Assembly (NCBI RefSeq): GCF_014654895.1
Contig: NZ_BNBE01000001.1
Location: 3,928,501-3,992,500, forward strand
Direction of reading: 5' to 3'
Source: Streptomyces filamentosus
GTDB taxonomy: Bacteria > Actinomycetota > Actinomycetes > Streptomycetales > Streptomycetaceae
DNA length: 64,000 bases
The notes under the pieces were generated by a model. It was not told the DNA's origin. It made no database searches and saw only the letters and a list, made by a program, of their open reading frames with translations. The first letter of the stretch is position 1. Each line of letters begins with the position of its first letter. Below are positions 32,113-42,355 of the stretch, piece by piece. The position numbers were made by a program, and so were the translations under genes.

Positions 32113-33380
32113 GGCTCCCGGACCGCCATCGGCTCCCGGGAGGCCTCCGCGGCCTCCGGGCGGCGCGTCCGCCACACCGTCAGCGCGTACCCGGCGAAGA
32201 CCGCCGTCGCCGTGAGCGGATAGACCGCCGACAGCAGCATCTGACCCGCGTTCTGGTCGAGTTCGGGACGGCCCGGGTCGTGCGGCACCCACCACAGCGC
32301 GAACGAGGCGAAGGCCACGGCCACGACGCCCGTCACCGGCCACGCGCGCGCGTGGCGGTCGTACAGCAGGATCAGCAGTGGCACGCACCAGACCCAGTGG
32401 TGGGACCAGGAGATCGGGGAGACCATCAGCGCCGTGAACGCGGTGACCACCACGGCCACCGCCTTGTCGCCGCGCACCGCCGCCCGCACCGCGAGCACCA
32501 TCGCCGCACCGCCCAGCAGCACCGCCGCCGCCAGCCACCACAGGCCGGGCGCGTCGGTGTGCATCAGCCGGGCGAGGACCCCGCTGAGGGACTGGTTGGC
32601 CGTCTCCTCGGCGTGCCCGACCCGGCCCGTCTCGAACAGCGTCCGCGTCCAGAAGGTCTTCGAGTCCGCGGGGAGCGCCACCACCATCGCCAGCGTCGTG
32701 ACGAGGAAGACACCGGTCGCGGTCAGCGCGGTGCGCAGCCACTGGTTCACGCCCCGGTCCCGGCGCCACAGCAGCACGCCCGCGACGAGGAGCAGCACCA
32801 CGAAGAGCCCGGGTGTGAGTTTCACCGCGGTCGCCAGTCCGATGCCGAGGCCGGCCCAGCGGCTCCCCTCGCGGCGGGTGAGGTCCCACAGCACCGCCAC
32901 CGCGACCAGCAGGTTGATCTGCCCGTACCGCAGGGTCGTCCACACCGGCTCGCACCAGACCACGACCGCGGCCACCCACAGTGTCGTACGCCATAGATCG
33001 GCGCGCCGCGCGGGCGAGGCGAGCACCGGGCGGACCAGCTGGAGCGACAGCTGCACCAGGGCCACCACCAGCAGCAGGTTCCCCGCCGTGGAGAGCGTCC
33101 GCATCAGCGGGACGCCCACCAGGGTCAGCGGGAGGAACAGCACGGCGGCGAACGGCGGATAGGTCATCGCCAGGTTCGCCGAGGTGGCGCGCATCGCGTA
33201 CAGGTCGCCGCCGGCCCGCAGGGTCTCGGCCTCGGCCCGGTAGACCATCACGTCGAGCATGTTCACGTGGGCGGCGCGCTGCGCCACCCAGAAGGCCGCG
33301 AACGAGATCAGGCAGGCCGCCGCGGCGGCGACCAGGGGCCACGGCCGGGCGCGGGACGGGGAAGGAGCGGAGGGAGACAC
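32091..33380 (-). CDS. GT87-family (DUF2029) membrane glycosyltransferase
   Basis: A 429-residue polytopic membrane protein with about ten hydrophobic segments. The N-terminal loop contains MVYRAEAETLRAGGDLYA (an acidic loop where GT-C enzymes place their catalytic Asp/Glu) and later YPPFAAVLFLP, LRYGQINLLVAVAVLWDL, KLTPGLFVV and SPISWSHHWVWCVP, the usual GT87 signature. Family members such as PimE use polyprenyl-phosphate-mannose to mannosylate glycolipids outside the membrane. The GTG at 33380 is used. It lies between tRNA-Ala copies and overlaps the zinc-ribbon gene tail to tail. Confidence 0.9.
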   Translation of the reverse strand: MSPSAPSPSRARPWPLVAAAAACLISFAAFWVAQRAAHVNMLDVMVYRAEAETLRAGGDLYAMRATSANLAMTYPPFAAVLFLPLTLVGVPLMRTLSTAGNLLLVVALVQLSLQLVRPVLASPARRADLWRTTLWVAAVVVWCEPVWTTLRYGQINLLVAVAVLWDLTRREGSRWAGLGIGLATAVKLTPGLFVVLLLVAGVLLWRRDRGVNQWLRTALTATGVFLVTTLAMVVALPADSKTFWTRTLFETGRVGHAEETANQSLSGVLARLMHTDAPGLWWLAAAVLLGGAAMVLAVRAAVRGDKAVAVVVTAFTALMVSPISWSHHWVWCVPLLILLYDRHARAWPVTGVVAVAFASFALWWVPHDPGRPELDQNAGQMLLSAVYPLTATAVFAGYALTVWRTRRPEAAEASREPMAVREPQAVAKE

Positions 33381-33427
33381 AGACGGCGACCCTACCCGGA
33401 GCCCCCGGCGGGACCGGAGAAACCGAT

Positions 33428-33457
33428 TTGGAGTTCTGCCCGGCGGCCGGTTACTGT
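33428..33457 (+). promoter_or_regulatory. Promoter of tRNA-Ala copy 2
   Basis: TTGGAG (33428-33433) and TACTGT (33452-33457) have an 18-base spacer, 55 bases upstream of the mature tRNA. Confidence 0.5.
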
Positions 33458-33512
33458 TCTGTCCGTCGCCGCGAGGAAGACCCGAGAGGGAGCCGAGCGG
33501 AGATCCTCACAA

Positions 33513-33585
33513 GGGGCTATAGCTCAGTTGGTAGAGCGCCTGCATGGCATGCAGGAGGTCAGGAGTTCAATTCTCCTTAGCTCCA
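33513..33585 (+). tRNA. tRNA-Ala (anticodon GGC), copy 2
   Basis: All 73 bases are identical to copy 1, and the next three bases (CAG) are also the same. It is followed by a hairpin closely related to the one after copy 3. Confidence 0.97.
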
Positions 33586-33595
33586 CAGAAGGCAA

Positions 33596-33622
33596 GCGGG
33601 CCATCCGTAGCGGATGGCTCGC
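33596..33622 (+). terminator. Hairpin after tRNA-Ala copy 2
   Basis: GCGGGCCATCCG (33596-33607) pairs with CGGATGGCTCGC (33611-33622), one G-T pair, loop TAG. No T-run follows, so read-through to copy 3 is possible. Confidence 0.7.
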
Positions 33623-33657
33623 CGCACTTCTGCGGTACGCTGAGTGTCGCACGATGA

Positions 33658-33730
33658 GGGGCTATAGCTCAGTTGGTAGAGCGCCTGCATGGCATGCAGG
33701 AGGTCAGGAGTTCAATTCTCCTTAGCTCCA
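33658..33730 (+). tRNA. tRNA-Ala (anticodon GGC), copy 3
   Basis: Identical over 73 bases to copies 1 and 2; 72 bases separate it from copy 2. It is followed by its own hairpin at 33738-33771. Confidence 0.97.
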
Positions 33731-33737
33731 CAGAAGA

Positions 33738-33771
33738 GAAGCGGGTCATCCGGTATCGGATGGCCCGCTTC
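33738..33771 (+). terminator. Terminator of tRNA-Ala copy 3
   Basis: A 15-bp stem (33738-33752 with 33757-33771, one G-T pair) with a 4-base loop. It is nearly the same sequence as the hairpin after copy 2, showing that tRNA plus hairpin was duplicated as a unit. Confidence 0.8.
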
Positions 33772-33822
33772 GTCGTCGTCGCCACCCCGTGAACGCCGAT
33801 GCGGCCCGTGTGGACGCTGCGG

Positions 33823-33828
33823 TACCCT
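33823..33828 (+). promoter_or_regulatory. -10 element of leuS leader promoter
   Basis: TACCCT lies 6 bases before the leader-peptide ATG, so the leader mRNA would begin at or very near that ATG (leaderless). The -35 element is poor. Confidence 0.5.
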
Positions 33829-33834
33829 GGCGCC

Positions 33835-33873
33835 ATGCGTGCCGTACGCCTCCTGCTTATCGAGCCGCGCTGA
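33835..33873 (+). CDS. leuS leader peptide (12 residues, Leu-codon run)
   Basis: The frame reads MRAVRLLLIEPR and then TGA. It contains three adjacent leucine codons (CTC CTG CTT) directly followed by structured RNA and a terminator, and leuS starts 127 bases downstream. This is the layout of transcription attenuation by leader translation: ribosome stalling at Leu codons when charged tRNA-Leu is scarce would favour read-through into leuS. The ATG probably lies at the transcript's 5' end. No ribosome-binding site is seen. Confidence 0.75.
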   Translation: MRAVRLLLIEPR

Positions 33874-33879
33874 TCAGTC

Positions 33880-33906
33880 CCGACGGGCGGAAGACATCCC
33901 CGTCGG
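33880..33906 (+). promoter_or_regulatory. Anti-antiterminator (pause) hairpin of the leuS attenuator
   Basis: CCGACGGG (33880-33887) pairs perfectly with CCCGTCGG (33899-33906). The ATCCCC at 33896-33901 that forms part of this arm is also complementary to GGGGAT at 33935-33940 inside the terminator, so the structures are mutually exclusive. Confidence 0.65.
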
Positions 33907-33919
33907 AGTCGGCGCGGCG

Positions 33920-33944
33920 TCCCCTCCTGTGCGAGGGGATTTTT
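33920..33944 (+). terminator. Attenuator terminator upstream of leuS
   Basis: TCCCCTC (33920-33926) and GAGGGGA (33933-33939) form a 7-bp stem with loop CTGTGC, followed at once by TTTTT. A T-run of this kind is rare in such GC-rich DNA. Confidence 0.85.
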
Positions 33945-34000
33945 CATTTCGTGGCAGTTCGTGGCAGTGGGCAGAGACGATCGATGGAGCTTCTAGGACC

Positions 34001-36868
<2,868 letters not shown>

Positions 36869-36883
36869 GTGCCCCGGCGGTAC

Positions 36884-36940
36884 TAGGGGTTTCCCCTACG
36901 GGCAGGTTGGGGGTTCCGAGGGAACCCTCGGCCTGCCCGT
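36884..36940 (+). terminator. Terminator after leuS
   Basis: ACGGGCAGG (36898-36906) pairs with CCTGCCCGT (36932-36940), enclosing an inner GGGTTCC/GGAACCC stem; a smaller TAGGGG/CCCCTA hairpin (36884-36898) precedes it. Confidence 0.8.
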
Positions 36941-37000
36941 TCCGTTTACCGTGGAAGAACCACAGCCGTGGGACCCCGACGGAGCCGAGGAGCGACACAC

Positions 37001-37744
37001 ATGGATGCCACGATTGTCACGATCCTGGCGTTGCTGTTCCTCTCGTTCGTGGCGCTCGGGATCTACGCCACGGTGAAGGTCGCCAAGGCGGCCAAGCGCG
37101 GCGTCGACCGGACCATCGACCAGGCCCGCCGCACCGTCGAAGACACCACCCTGCGGGCCAAGAGCCTCGGCCAGATCGGCGTCGCCGCCGAGCTGGCCAA
37201 GCTGCGGCTCGCCCTGCGCGGCTCGATGCGCGCCACCCAGGAGGCGCTCCAGGCGGGCGCCGTGGAGGACGCCTCGCTGCGGGAGTCGCTCGACCTGTTC
37301 GCCCGCCTCAGCGCGCACGGCCGCGAGCTGGACGAGGACCTCAGGCGGATGGAGCGGGAGCCGGACAAGGCGTACGTGGCCGCGCAGCTGCCCGCCCTCA
37401 CCGAGCGGACGGAGCGGATCACCGGCTCGGCCGACGCGCTGCGACAGGCCGCCCGCGACCGGGCCCGGAGGTTCGCCGAGGACGACCTGGAGACGCTGAG
37501 CGCCCAGATCGACATGGAGACCGGCGCGCTGCGCCACTGGACCACCGACGACCGGACGACGACCGGGACATCGGGGCGGACGGGTGCGTCCCAGGATGCC
37601 TGGTACGAGTCGGCCCCCGGGGCGCCGGGGCAGGGGCCCGGGCAGCCGCAGGCCGGGGACGGGCCGCAGGCGATCACCGCGCCTGACCACCGGACCACCG
37701 CCTACCCGTGGGAGAAGACGGCCCGCCCGGAGTCCGCCGGCTGA
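37001..37744 (+). CDS. Membrane-anchored coiled-coil protein of unknown function
   Basis: The ATG at 37001, with GAGGAG about 8 bases upstream, gives 247 residues. An N-terminal helix (IVTILALLFLSFVALGIYATV) anchors it, then a long charged helical region (AAKRGVDRTIDQARRTVEDT ... LRRMEREPDKAYVAAQLPALTERTERI) suggests a coiled coil, and the last ~60 residues are disordered and Gly/Gln/Thr-rich. No family was recognised. It stands alone between leuS and degV. Confidence 0.75.
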   Translation: MDATIVTILALLFLSFVALGIYATVKVAKAAKRGVDRTIDQARRTVEDTTLRAKSLGQIGVAAELAKLRLALRGSMRATQEALQAGAVEDASLRESLDLFARLSAHGRELDEDLRRMEREPDKAYVAAQLPALTERTERITGSADALRQAARDRARRFAEDDLETLSAQIDMETGALRHWTTDDRTTTGTSGRTGASQDAWYESAPGAPGQGPGQPQAGDGPQAITAPDHRTTAYPWEKTARPESAG

Positions 37745-37789
37745 CCACCCGCGGAGGCGCACGGCGGGTCCGTGCCGGTCCGCCGGTAC

Positions 37790-37915
37790 CGGTGTCGCCG
37801 CCGGTGCCGCTTGCGTGCTGGTACTGCTTCGGTGCTGGTGCTGGTGCTGGTGCCGCTTCCATACAGGTAATTGCTTCCGTTCCGGTGCCACTTCCGTGCC
37901 GGTGCGCGACGGGTG
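37790..37915. repeat. GGTGCC/CTGGTG simple-repeat tract
   Basis: The gap before degV contains GGTGCTGGTGCTGGTGCTGGTG and several CGGTGCCGCTTCCGT-like units, an imperfect microsatellite. It lies 50-170 bases upstream of the degV start and encodes nothing recognisable. Confidence 0.7.
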
Positions 37916-37966
37916 CGATCGGGGCCGGGCTGCCGTGGGGCGGTCGCGGCGGGTAACCTCCCGCTC

Positions 37967-38812
37967 ATGTCCCGGCATGTCGCGATCGTCACCGATTCCA
38001 CGGCCTACCTGCCCTCCCGGACGAGGGAACGGCACGCCATCACCGCGGTCCCCCTGACCGTCGTCATCGGCGACCAGGCCCTCCTCGAGGGCGCCGAGAT
38101 CTCGGCCGGAGCGCTCGCCGAGGCGCTGCAGAAGCGGCGGTCCGTCACCACCTCCCGGCCCAGCCCCGAGGTCTTCGCCGAGACCTACCGCGAGGCCGCG
38201 GAGGCGGGTGCGCGCGGGATCGTCTCCCTCCACCTCTCCGCCGAGGTCTCCGGCACCTACGATGCCGCCGTGCTCGCGGCGAAGGACGCACCCGTACCCG
38301 TACGGGTCGTGGACACCCGCATGATGGGCATGGCCCTCGGCTTCTGCGCCCTCGCGGCGGCGGAGGTCGTCGAGGCCGGCGGCTCGCTCGACGAGGCGGT
38401 CGCGGCGGCCGAGAAGCGCGCCGGGGACACCTCCGCCTACTTCTACGTCGACACCCTGGACTACCTGCGCCGGGGCGGCCGGATCGGCACCGCCCAGGCC
38501 CTGCTGGGCTCCGCGTTCGCGGTGAAGCCGCTGCTCGAACTCGACGGCGGCCGCATCGAACTGCGGGAGAAGGTGCGGACCGCGTCGAAGGCGATCGCCC
38601 GGCTGGAGGAGCTGGCCGTCGAGCAGGCCGGCTCCGGCCCCGTCGACCTCGCCGTCCACCACCTCGCGGCACCGGAGCGGGCCGAGGCGCTGGCCGAGCG
38701 CCTGCGGGAACGGGTGCCGGGGATCGCGGAGCTGCACGTCAGCGAGGTCGGCGCGGTCATCGGGGCGCACACCGGGCCGGGACTGCTCGCGGTGGTCGTC
38801 TCGCCGCGCTGA
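37967..38812 (+). CDS. DegV-family fatty-acid-binding protein
   Basis: The 281-residue protein opens HVAIVTDSTAYLPSRTRERHAITAVPLTVVIGD and contains TSRPSPEVF, SLHLSAEVSGTY and RVVDTRMMGMALGF, all standard DegV motifs. DegV/FakB proteins bind a fatty acid for phosphorylation by a FakA kinase; no fakA is seen here, so the role is uncertain. The ATG at 37967 matches the family start. Confidence 0.93.
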   Translation: MSRHVAIVTDSTAYLPSRTRERHAITAVPLTVVIGDQALLEGAEISAGALAEALQKRRSVTTSRPSPEVFAETYREAAEAGARGIVSLHLSAEVSGTYDAAVLAAKDAPVPVRVVDTRMMGMALGFCALAAAEVVEAGGSLDEAVAAAEKRAGDTSAYFYVDTLDYLRRGGRIGTAQALLGSAFAVKPLLELDGGRIELREKVRTASKAIARLEELAVEQAGSGPVDLAVHHLAAPERAEALAERLRERVPGIAELHVSEVGAVIGAHTGPGLLAVVVSPR

Positions 38813-38844
38813 GACAGGGCCTCTCGCCCTTGTGGGTGAGAGAG

Positions 38845-38853
38845 TTGTCCACA
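38845..38853 (+). promoter_or_regulatory. DnaA-box-like sequence upstream of comEA
   Basis: TTGTCCACA, a perfect match to the Streptomyces DnaA-box consensus, occurs 70 bases before the comEA start. Confidence 0.45.
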
Positions 38854-38922
38854 GCCGCGTCGTTCTCCACGGAAGTCGGCGGGCGACGGCACGGGGGTGC
38901 GGGGGAACCTACCGTCGCAGGC

Positions 38923-39765
38923 ATGGATCTTCGTACGTCTTCGGTCACGGCCTCGTCTTCTTCCTCTTCCTCTCCGCTTTCCTCGTCCTCGTCTTCCTCC
39001 CGCTCGGCTGCGTCCCGGGCTTCTTCGTGGCGGGCGGCGGTGGGGGAGCGGCTGCCGTTATGGGTGCAGACCCGGTGCGGGCTGGAGCCGAGGACCCTGG
39101 CGGCGCTCGCCGTGGTCCTGGTGGTGGCGGCCTGCGCGGCCGCCGGGACCTTCTGGGCGGGGCGGCCCGAGCCGGTGCGCGCCCCGGAGATCGTCGACGC
39201 CGCGCCGCCGGTGACCCCGCCCGAGCCGGCACCGCCCGAGTCGGCACTGCCGTCCGGGGCCGGTTCGGGAGGGGGCTTGGGCAGGGGGGCGGGCGAGAAT
39301 CCGGTCGGGGGGAAGGTCCCGGCGGAGGTCGTCGTGGACGTGGGCGGGAAGGTCCGCAGTCCGGGGGTGCTGACCCTGCCGGCCGGGTCGCGGGTCGCGG
39401 ACGCGCTGCGGGCCGCCGGAGGCGCGCGCCCGGGCGCGGATCTGACCGGGCTCAACCGGGCCAGGGTCCTCTTCGACGGTGAACAGGTGCTCGTCGGAGT
39501 GCCAGGGGTGCCGGGGGCGCCCGTGCCATCGCCAGGGGGCGGGCCGGGGGCGGTGCCTGGGGGGAGCGGCGGAGTGCCGTTGAGCCTCAACGCGGCGACG
39601 GCCGAGCAGTTCGACGGGCTGCCGGGGGTGGGGCCGGTGCTCGCACGGCGTCTCGTCGAGCACCGCGCGGAGCACGGCGGGTTCCGCGCGGTCGAGGAAC
39701 TGCGCGAGGTCGACGGGATCGGCGAGCGGCGCTTCGCGGACCTCCGGCCTCTGGTGCGGCCGTGA
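38923..39765 (+). CDS. comEA: ComEA-family DNA-binding protein
   Basis: A 280-residue protein with a Ser-rich cytoplasmic N-terminus, one membrane helix (LAALAVVLVVAACAAAGTFWAG, ~58-79), a Pro/Gly-rich linker, a SLBB domain (VVDVGGKVRSPGVLTLPAGSRVADAL) and a C-terminal helix-hairpin-helix (LNAATAEQFDGLPGVGPVLARRLVEHR). ComEA binds incoming double-stranded DNA outside the membrane in competent bacteria; Streptomyces is not known to be naturally competent, so its role here is open. The stop overlaps the comEC GTG (GTGA). Confidence 0.93.
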   Translation: MDLRTSSVTASSSSSSSPLSSSSSSSRSAASRASSWRAAVGERLPLWVQTRCGLEPRTLAALAVVLVVAACAAAGTFWAGRPEPVRAPEIVDAAPPVTPPEPAPPESALPSGAGSGGGLGRGAGENPVGGKVPAEVVVDVGGKVRSPGVLTLPAGSRVADALRAAGGARPGADLTGLNRARVLFDGEQVLVGVPGVPGAPVPSPGGGPGAVPGGSGGVPLSLNAATAEQFDGLPGVGPVLARRLVEHRAEHGGFRAVEELREVDGIGERRFADLRPLVRP

Positions 39766-42284
39766 CCCGGGAGGAGCCGGGGGCGTCCGGCGGTGGGAGG
39801 GCGGCCGGGGAGGAGAACGCGCGGGAGGCGTGGCGGGAGGAACCCGCCGACCTGCGGCTCGTGCCGCTCGCGCTGGCGGCCTGGGCCGCCGCCGCGGTGG
39901 CCCTGGGGGTCGCCGGGTGGTGGGTGGTCGCCGGGGTGGGTCTCTGTCTGGTTGCCGCGACGGTTCTGCTGGCGCCGACGGTCCTGCGGTGGCGGTTTCG
40001 GGGACGGGTTCGGGAACGGGGACGGGATGCCGGGCGGGGGCGGCGGCTCCGGGCCACGGCCTGGGCCGGGGTGCTGTTGTGCGCCGCCGCGGGCGCCGCC
40101 TCGGCGGGGCTGCACGCGGCGGATCTGCGGCGGGGGCCGGTGCCGGTCCTGGCCCAGGAGTACGGCAGGGCCTGGGTGGAGGCGACCGTGACCTCCGATC
40201 CCCGGCTCACCCGGCCCCGAGTGAGCGGGCAGGGGATGGTGCCGGTGTCGGTGGTGATGGACATCGAGGTGGTCCGGGTGGAGAGAGCGGGCGGCGGGGC
40301 GGTGCGGACCCGGACGCCGGTGCTGCTGATCGTGCCTCCGGGGGCGGACCGGCGGGCGTGGCTGGGGCTGCTGCCGTCCACCCGGCTGAGGATCGGAGGC
40401 CGGTTCGCCCCGCCCCGGGAGCCAGGGGATCCGTTCGCGGCCGTGCTCAAGGCGCGGTCCGGGCCGCCGAGGATCGTGGGGGCGCCGAGCGCGCTCCAGC
40501 GGACCGCCGGCGGACTGCGGGCCGGGCTGCGCACGGCGACCGACGGCCTCGCCCCGGACGCCCGCGCGCTGCTCCCGGGGCTGGTCGTCGGGGACACCTC
40601 GCGGATCGGCACCGAGCTGCGGGACGCCTTCGAAGCCACCGATCTCACGCACCTGCTGGCCGTTTCGGGCAGCAACCTGTCGATCGTGCTGCTCCTGCTC
40701 GTCGGGCGTCCGGGGCGGGCGGCGCGGGCGGAGCGGGGCGGGCTCGCGCCCAGGATCGGGCTCTCGCTGCGCGGCACCGCGCTGGCGGGCGGCGGGCTCA
40801 CGCTGGCCTTCGTGGTGGTGTGCAGGCCCGAGCCGAGCGTGCTGCGGGCGGCGGCCTGCGGGCTGGTCGCACTGCTGGCGATCGCCACCGGCCGCAGGAG
40901 GTCGCTGGTCCCGGCGCTGGCCGCCGTGGTCCTGGTCCTGGTGCTGTACGACCCCTGGCTGGCGCGGAGTTACGGATTCTTGCTGTCGGTGCTGGCCACC
41001 GGGGCGCTGCTCGTGGTGGCGCCGGGGTGGAGCGAGGCGCTGCGGCTGCGCGGGGTGCCGGGGCGCCTCGCGGAGGCGCTGGCGGCGGCGCTCGCGGCGC
41101 AGGCGGTGAGCGCGCCGGTCGTGGTGGTCTTCGCGGGCCGGACGAGTCTGGTGGCGATCCCGGCGAACCTCTTCGCGGAGCTGGCGGTGGCCCCGGCGAC
41201 GGTGTTCGGCTTCGTGGCGCTCGCCGTGGCGCCGCTGTGGGCGGCGGGCGCGCAGGGGGCGGCGTGGGTGGCGGGATGGCCGGCCGGGTGGATCGCCGGG
41301 GTCGCGCGGGCGGGGGCGGAGCTGCCGGGAGCGGAGCTGGCGTGGCCCGGCGGCTGGTGGGGAGGGGCGGCGCTGGCGCTCGTCACGGTCGCGGTGGTGG
41401 CCGGGGTGCGGCGGCTGCGGCACCGGACCTGGCCGGTGGTCGGGGTGGTGCTGCTGCTGGTGCTCGTGGTGGCGCGGCCGGTGCCGCTGGTGCGCTGGAT
41501 CAGTGGGTGGCCGCCGCCGGGCTGGGTGTTCGCGATGTGCCAGGTGGGACAGGGGGACGCGACGGTGCTCGCGGCGGGAGAGGGAGCGGGAGTGGTGGTG
41601 GACGCGGGGCCGGACCCGGTGGCGGTGGACCGCTGCCTGCGCGAACTGGAGGTGAGGAGCGTGCCGTTGCTGGTGCTGACCCACTTCCACGCCGACCATG
41701 TGACCGGTCTGCCCGGGGTGTTGAAGGGGCGGGCGGTGGGGGCGGTCCAGACGACCGGCCTCGACGAGCCGCCCGGGCAGGCGGGGTTCGTCCGGCGGGT
41801 GGCGGGCGAGGCGGGGGTGCCGGTGGTGCGGGCGGTGGCGGGGGAGCGGCGGCGGATCGGGGCCTTGGAGTGGCGGGTGCTGTGGCCGCCCGCGGGGCCG
41901 GGGCCGCCGGACGGCGGGCCGAACGACGCCAGTGTGACGCTGCTGGTCAGGGCGCCGGGCGGGGCGAGCCTGCTGCTGCTCGGCGACCTGGAGCCGCCGG
42001 CGCAGCGGGCCCTGTGGCGGGCGCATCCGGAGCTGGGCGCGGTGGACGTGCTGAAGGTGGCCCACCACGGCTCCCCGCACCAGGACCCGGGGTTGACCGG
42101 GGCGGTGCGGCCACGGCTGGCGCTGGTGTCGGCAGGGAGGGAGAACCCTTACGGGCACCCGTCCCCGCGGACGCTGGCGGCGCTGCGGGCGGGCGGGGCG
42201 CGGGTGCTGCGGACCGACCGGGACGGGGCGATCGCGGTGGCGGGGGCCGGGGAGGGGCTGGTGGCCGTGGCCCGGGGCTGGTGA
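39762..42284 (+). CDS. comEC: ComEC/Rec2-family DNA uptake channel protein
   Basis: 840 residues: N-terminal membrane helices and the DUF4131 region, then the Competence domain with LLAVSGSNLSIVLLLLVGRPG, further helices, and a C-terminal metallo-beta-lactamase domain (LTHFHADHVTGLPGVL, ~640; KVAHHGSPHQDP). The channel carries single-stranded DNA across the membrane; the MBL part is the presumed nuclease. Translationally coupled to comEA. From 39,800 onward the DNA uses slightly more G-rich codons than the flanking genes. Confidence 0.95.
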   Translation: MTREEPGASGGGRAAGEENAREAWREEPADLRLVPLALAAWAAAAVALGVAGWWVVAGVGLCLVAATVLLAPTVLRWRFRGRVRERGRDAGRGRRLRATAWAGVLLCAAAGAASAGLHAADLRRGPVPVLAQEYGRAWVEATVTSDPRLTRPRVSGQGMVPVSVVMDIEVVRVERAGGGAVRTRTPVLLIVPPGADRRAWLGLLPSTRLRIGGRFAPPREPGDPFAAVLKARSGPPRIVGAPSALQRTAGGLRAGLRTATDGLAPDARALLPGLVVGDTSRIGTELRDAFEATDLTHLLAVSGSNLSIVLLLLVGRPGRAARAERGGLAPRIGLSLRGTALAGGGLTLAFVVVCRPEPSVLRAAACGLVALLAIATGRRRSLVPALAAVVLVLVLYDPWLARSYGFLLSVLATGALLVVAPGWSEALRLRGVPGRLAEALAAALAAQAVSAPVVVVFAGRTSLVAIPANLFAELAVAPATVFGFVALAVAPLWAAGAQGAAWVAGWPAGWIAGVARAGAELPGAELAWPGGWWGGAALALVTVAVVAGVRRLRHRTWPVVGVVLLLVLVVARPVPLVRWISGWPPPGWVFAMCQVGQGDATVLAAGEGAGVVVDAGPDPVAVDRCLRELEVRSVPLLVLTHFHADHVTGLPGVLKGRAVGAVQTTGLDEPPGQAGFVRRVAGEAGVPVVRAVAGERRRIGALEWRVLWPPAGPGPPDGGPNDASVTLLVRAPGGASLLLLGDLEPPAQRALWRAHPELGAVDVLKVAHHGSPHQDPGLTGAVRPRLALVSAGRENPYGHPSPRTLAALRAGGARVLRTDRDGAIAVAGAGEGLVAVARGW

Positions 42285-42303
42285 GGGGTTCCTTGCGGAG
42301 AAG

Positions 42304-42353
42304 TTCCTCTAAAGGAATGCTTGTAAAGAAGTCTTTCTATAGATAGCTTTACA
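42304..42353 (+). promoter_or_regulatory. AT-rich operator/promoter region of the regulator-MFS pair
   Basis: Just upstream of the ArsR-type gene are TTCCT-CTAA-AGGAA (42304-42317) and TGTAAAG...CTTTACA (42322-42328 and 42347-42353), with CTATAGATAG between the arms. This local AT richness stands out strongly. It probably holds the promoter and the binding site of the regulator itself. Confidence 0.65.
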
Positions 42354-42355
42354 TC

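Noticed and set aside
31677..33771. A tRNA-integrated mobile element between tRNA-Ala copies
   Set aside because: No integrase or other mobile genes lie between the copies, and whole tRNA genes (not 3' fragments) are repeated; tandem duplication explains it more simply.
33835..34000. A T-box riboswitch upstream of leuS
   Set aside because: The leader is too short for T-box stem I and lacks the T-box sequence; the leader-peptide design fits better.
38757..42158. A 1,133-codon minus-strand open frame across comEA-comEC
   Set aside because: His/Pro/Arg-rich translation without domains, opposite two well-supported genes.
38923..42284. A complete natural-competence locus
   Set aside because: Only comEA and comEC are present; no pilus or other uptake genes occur here, so only the two proteins are claimed.
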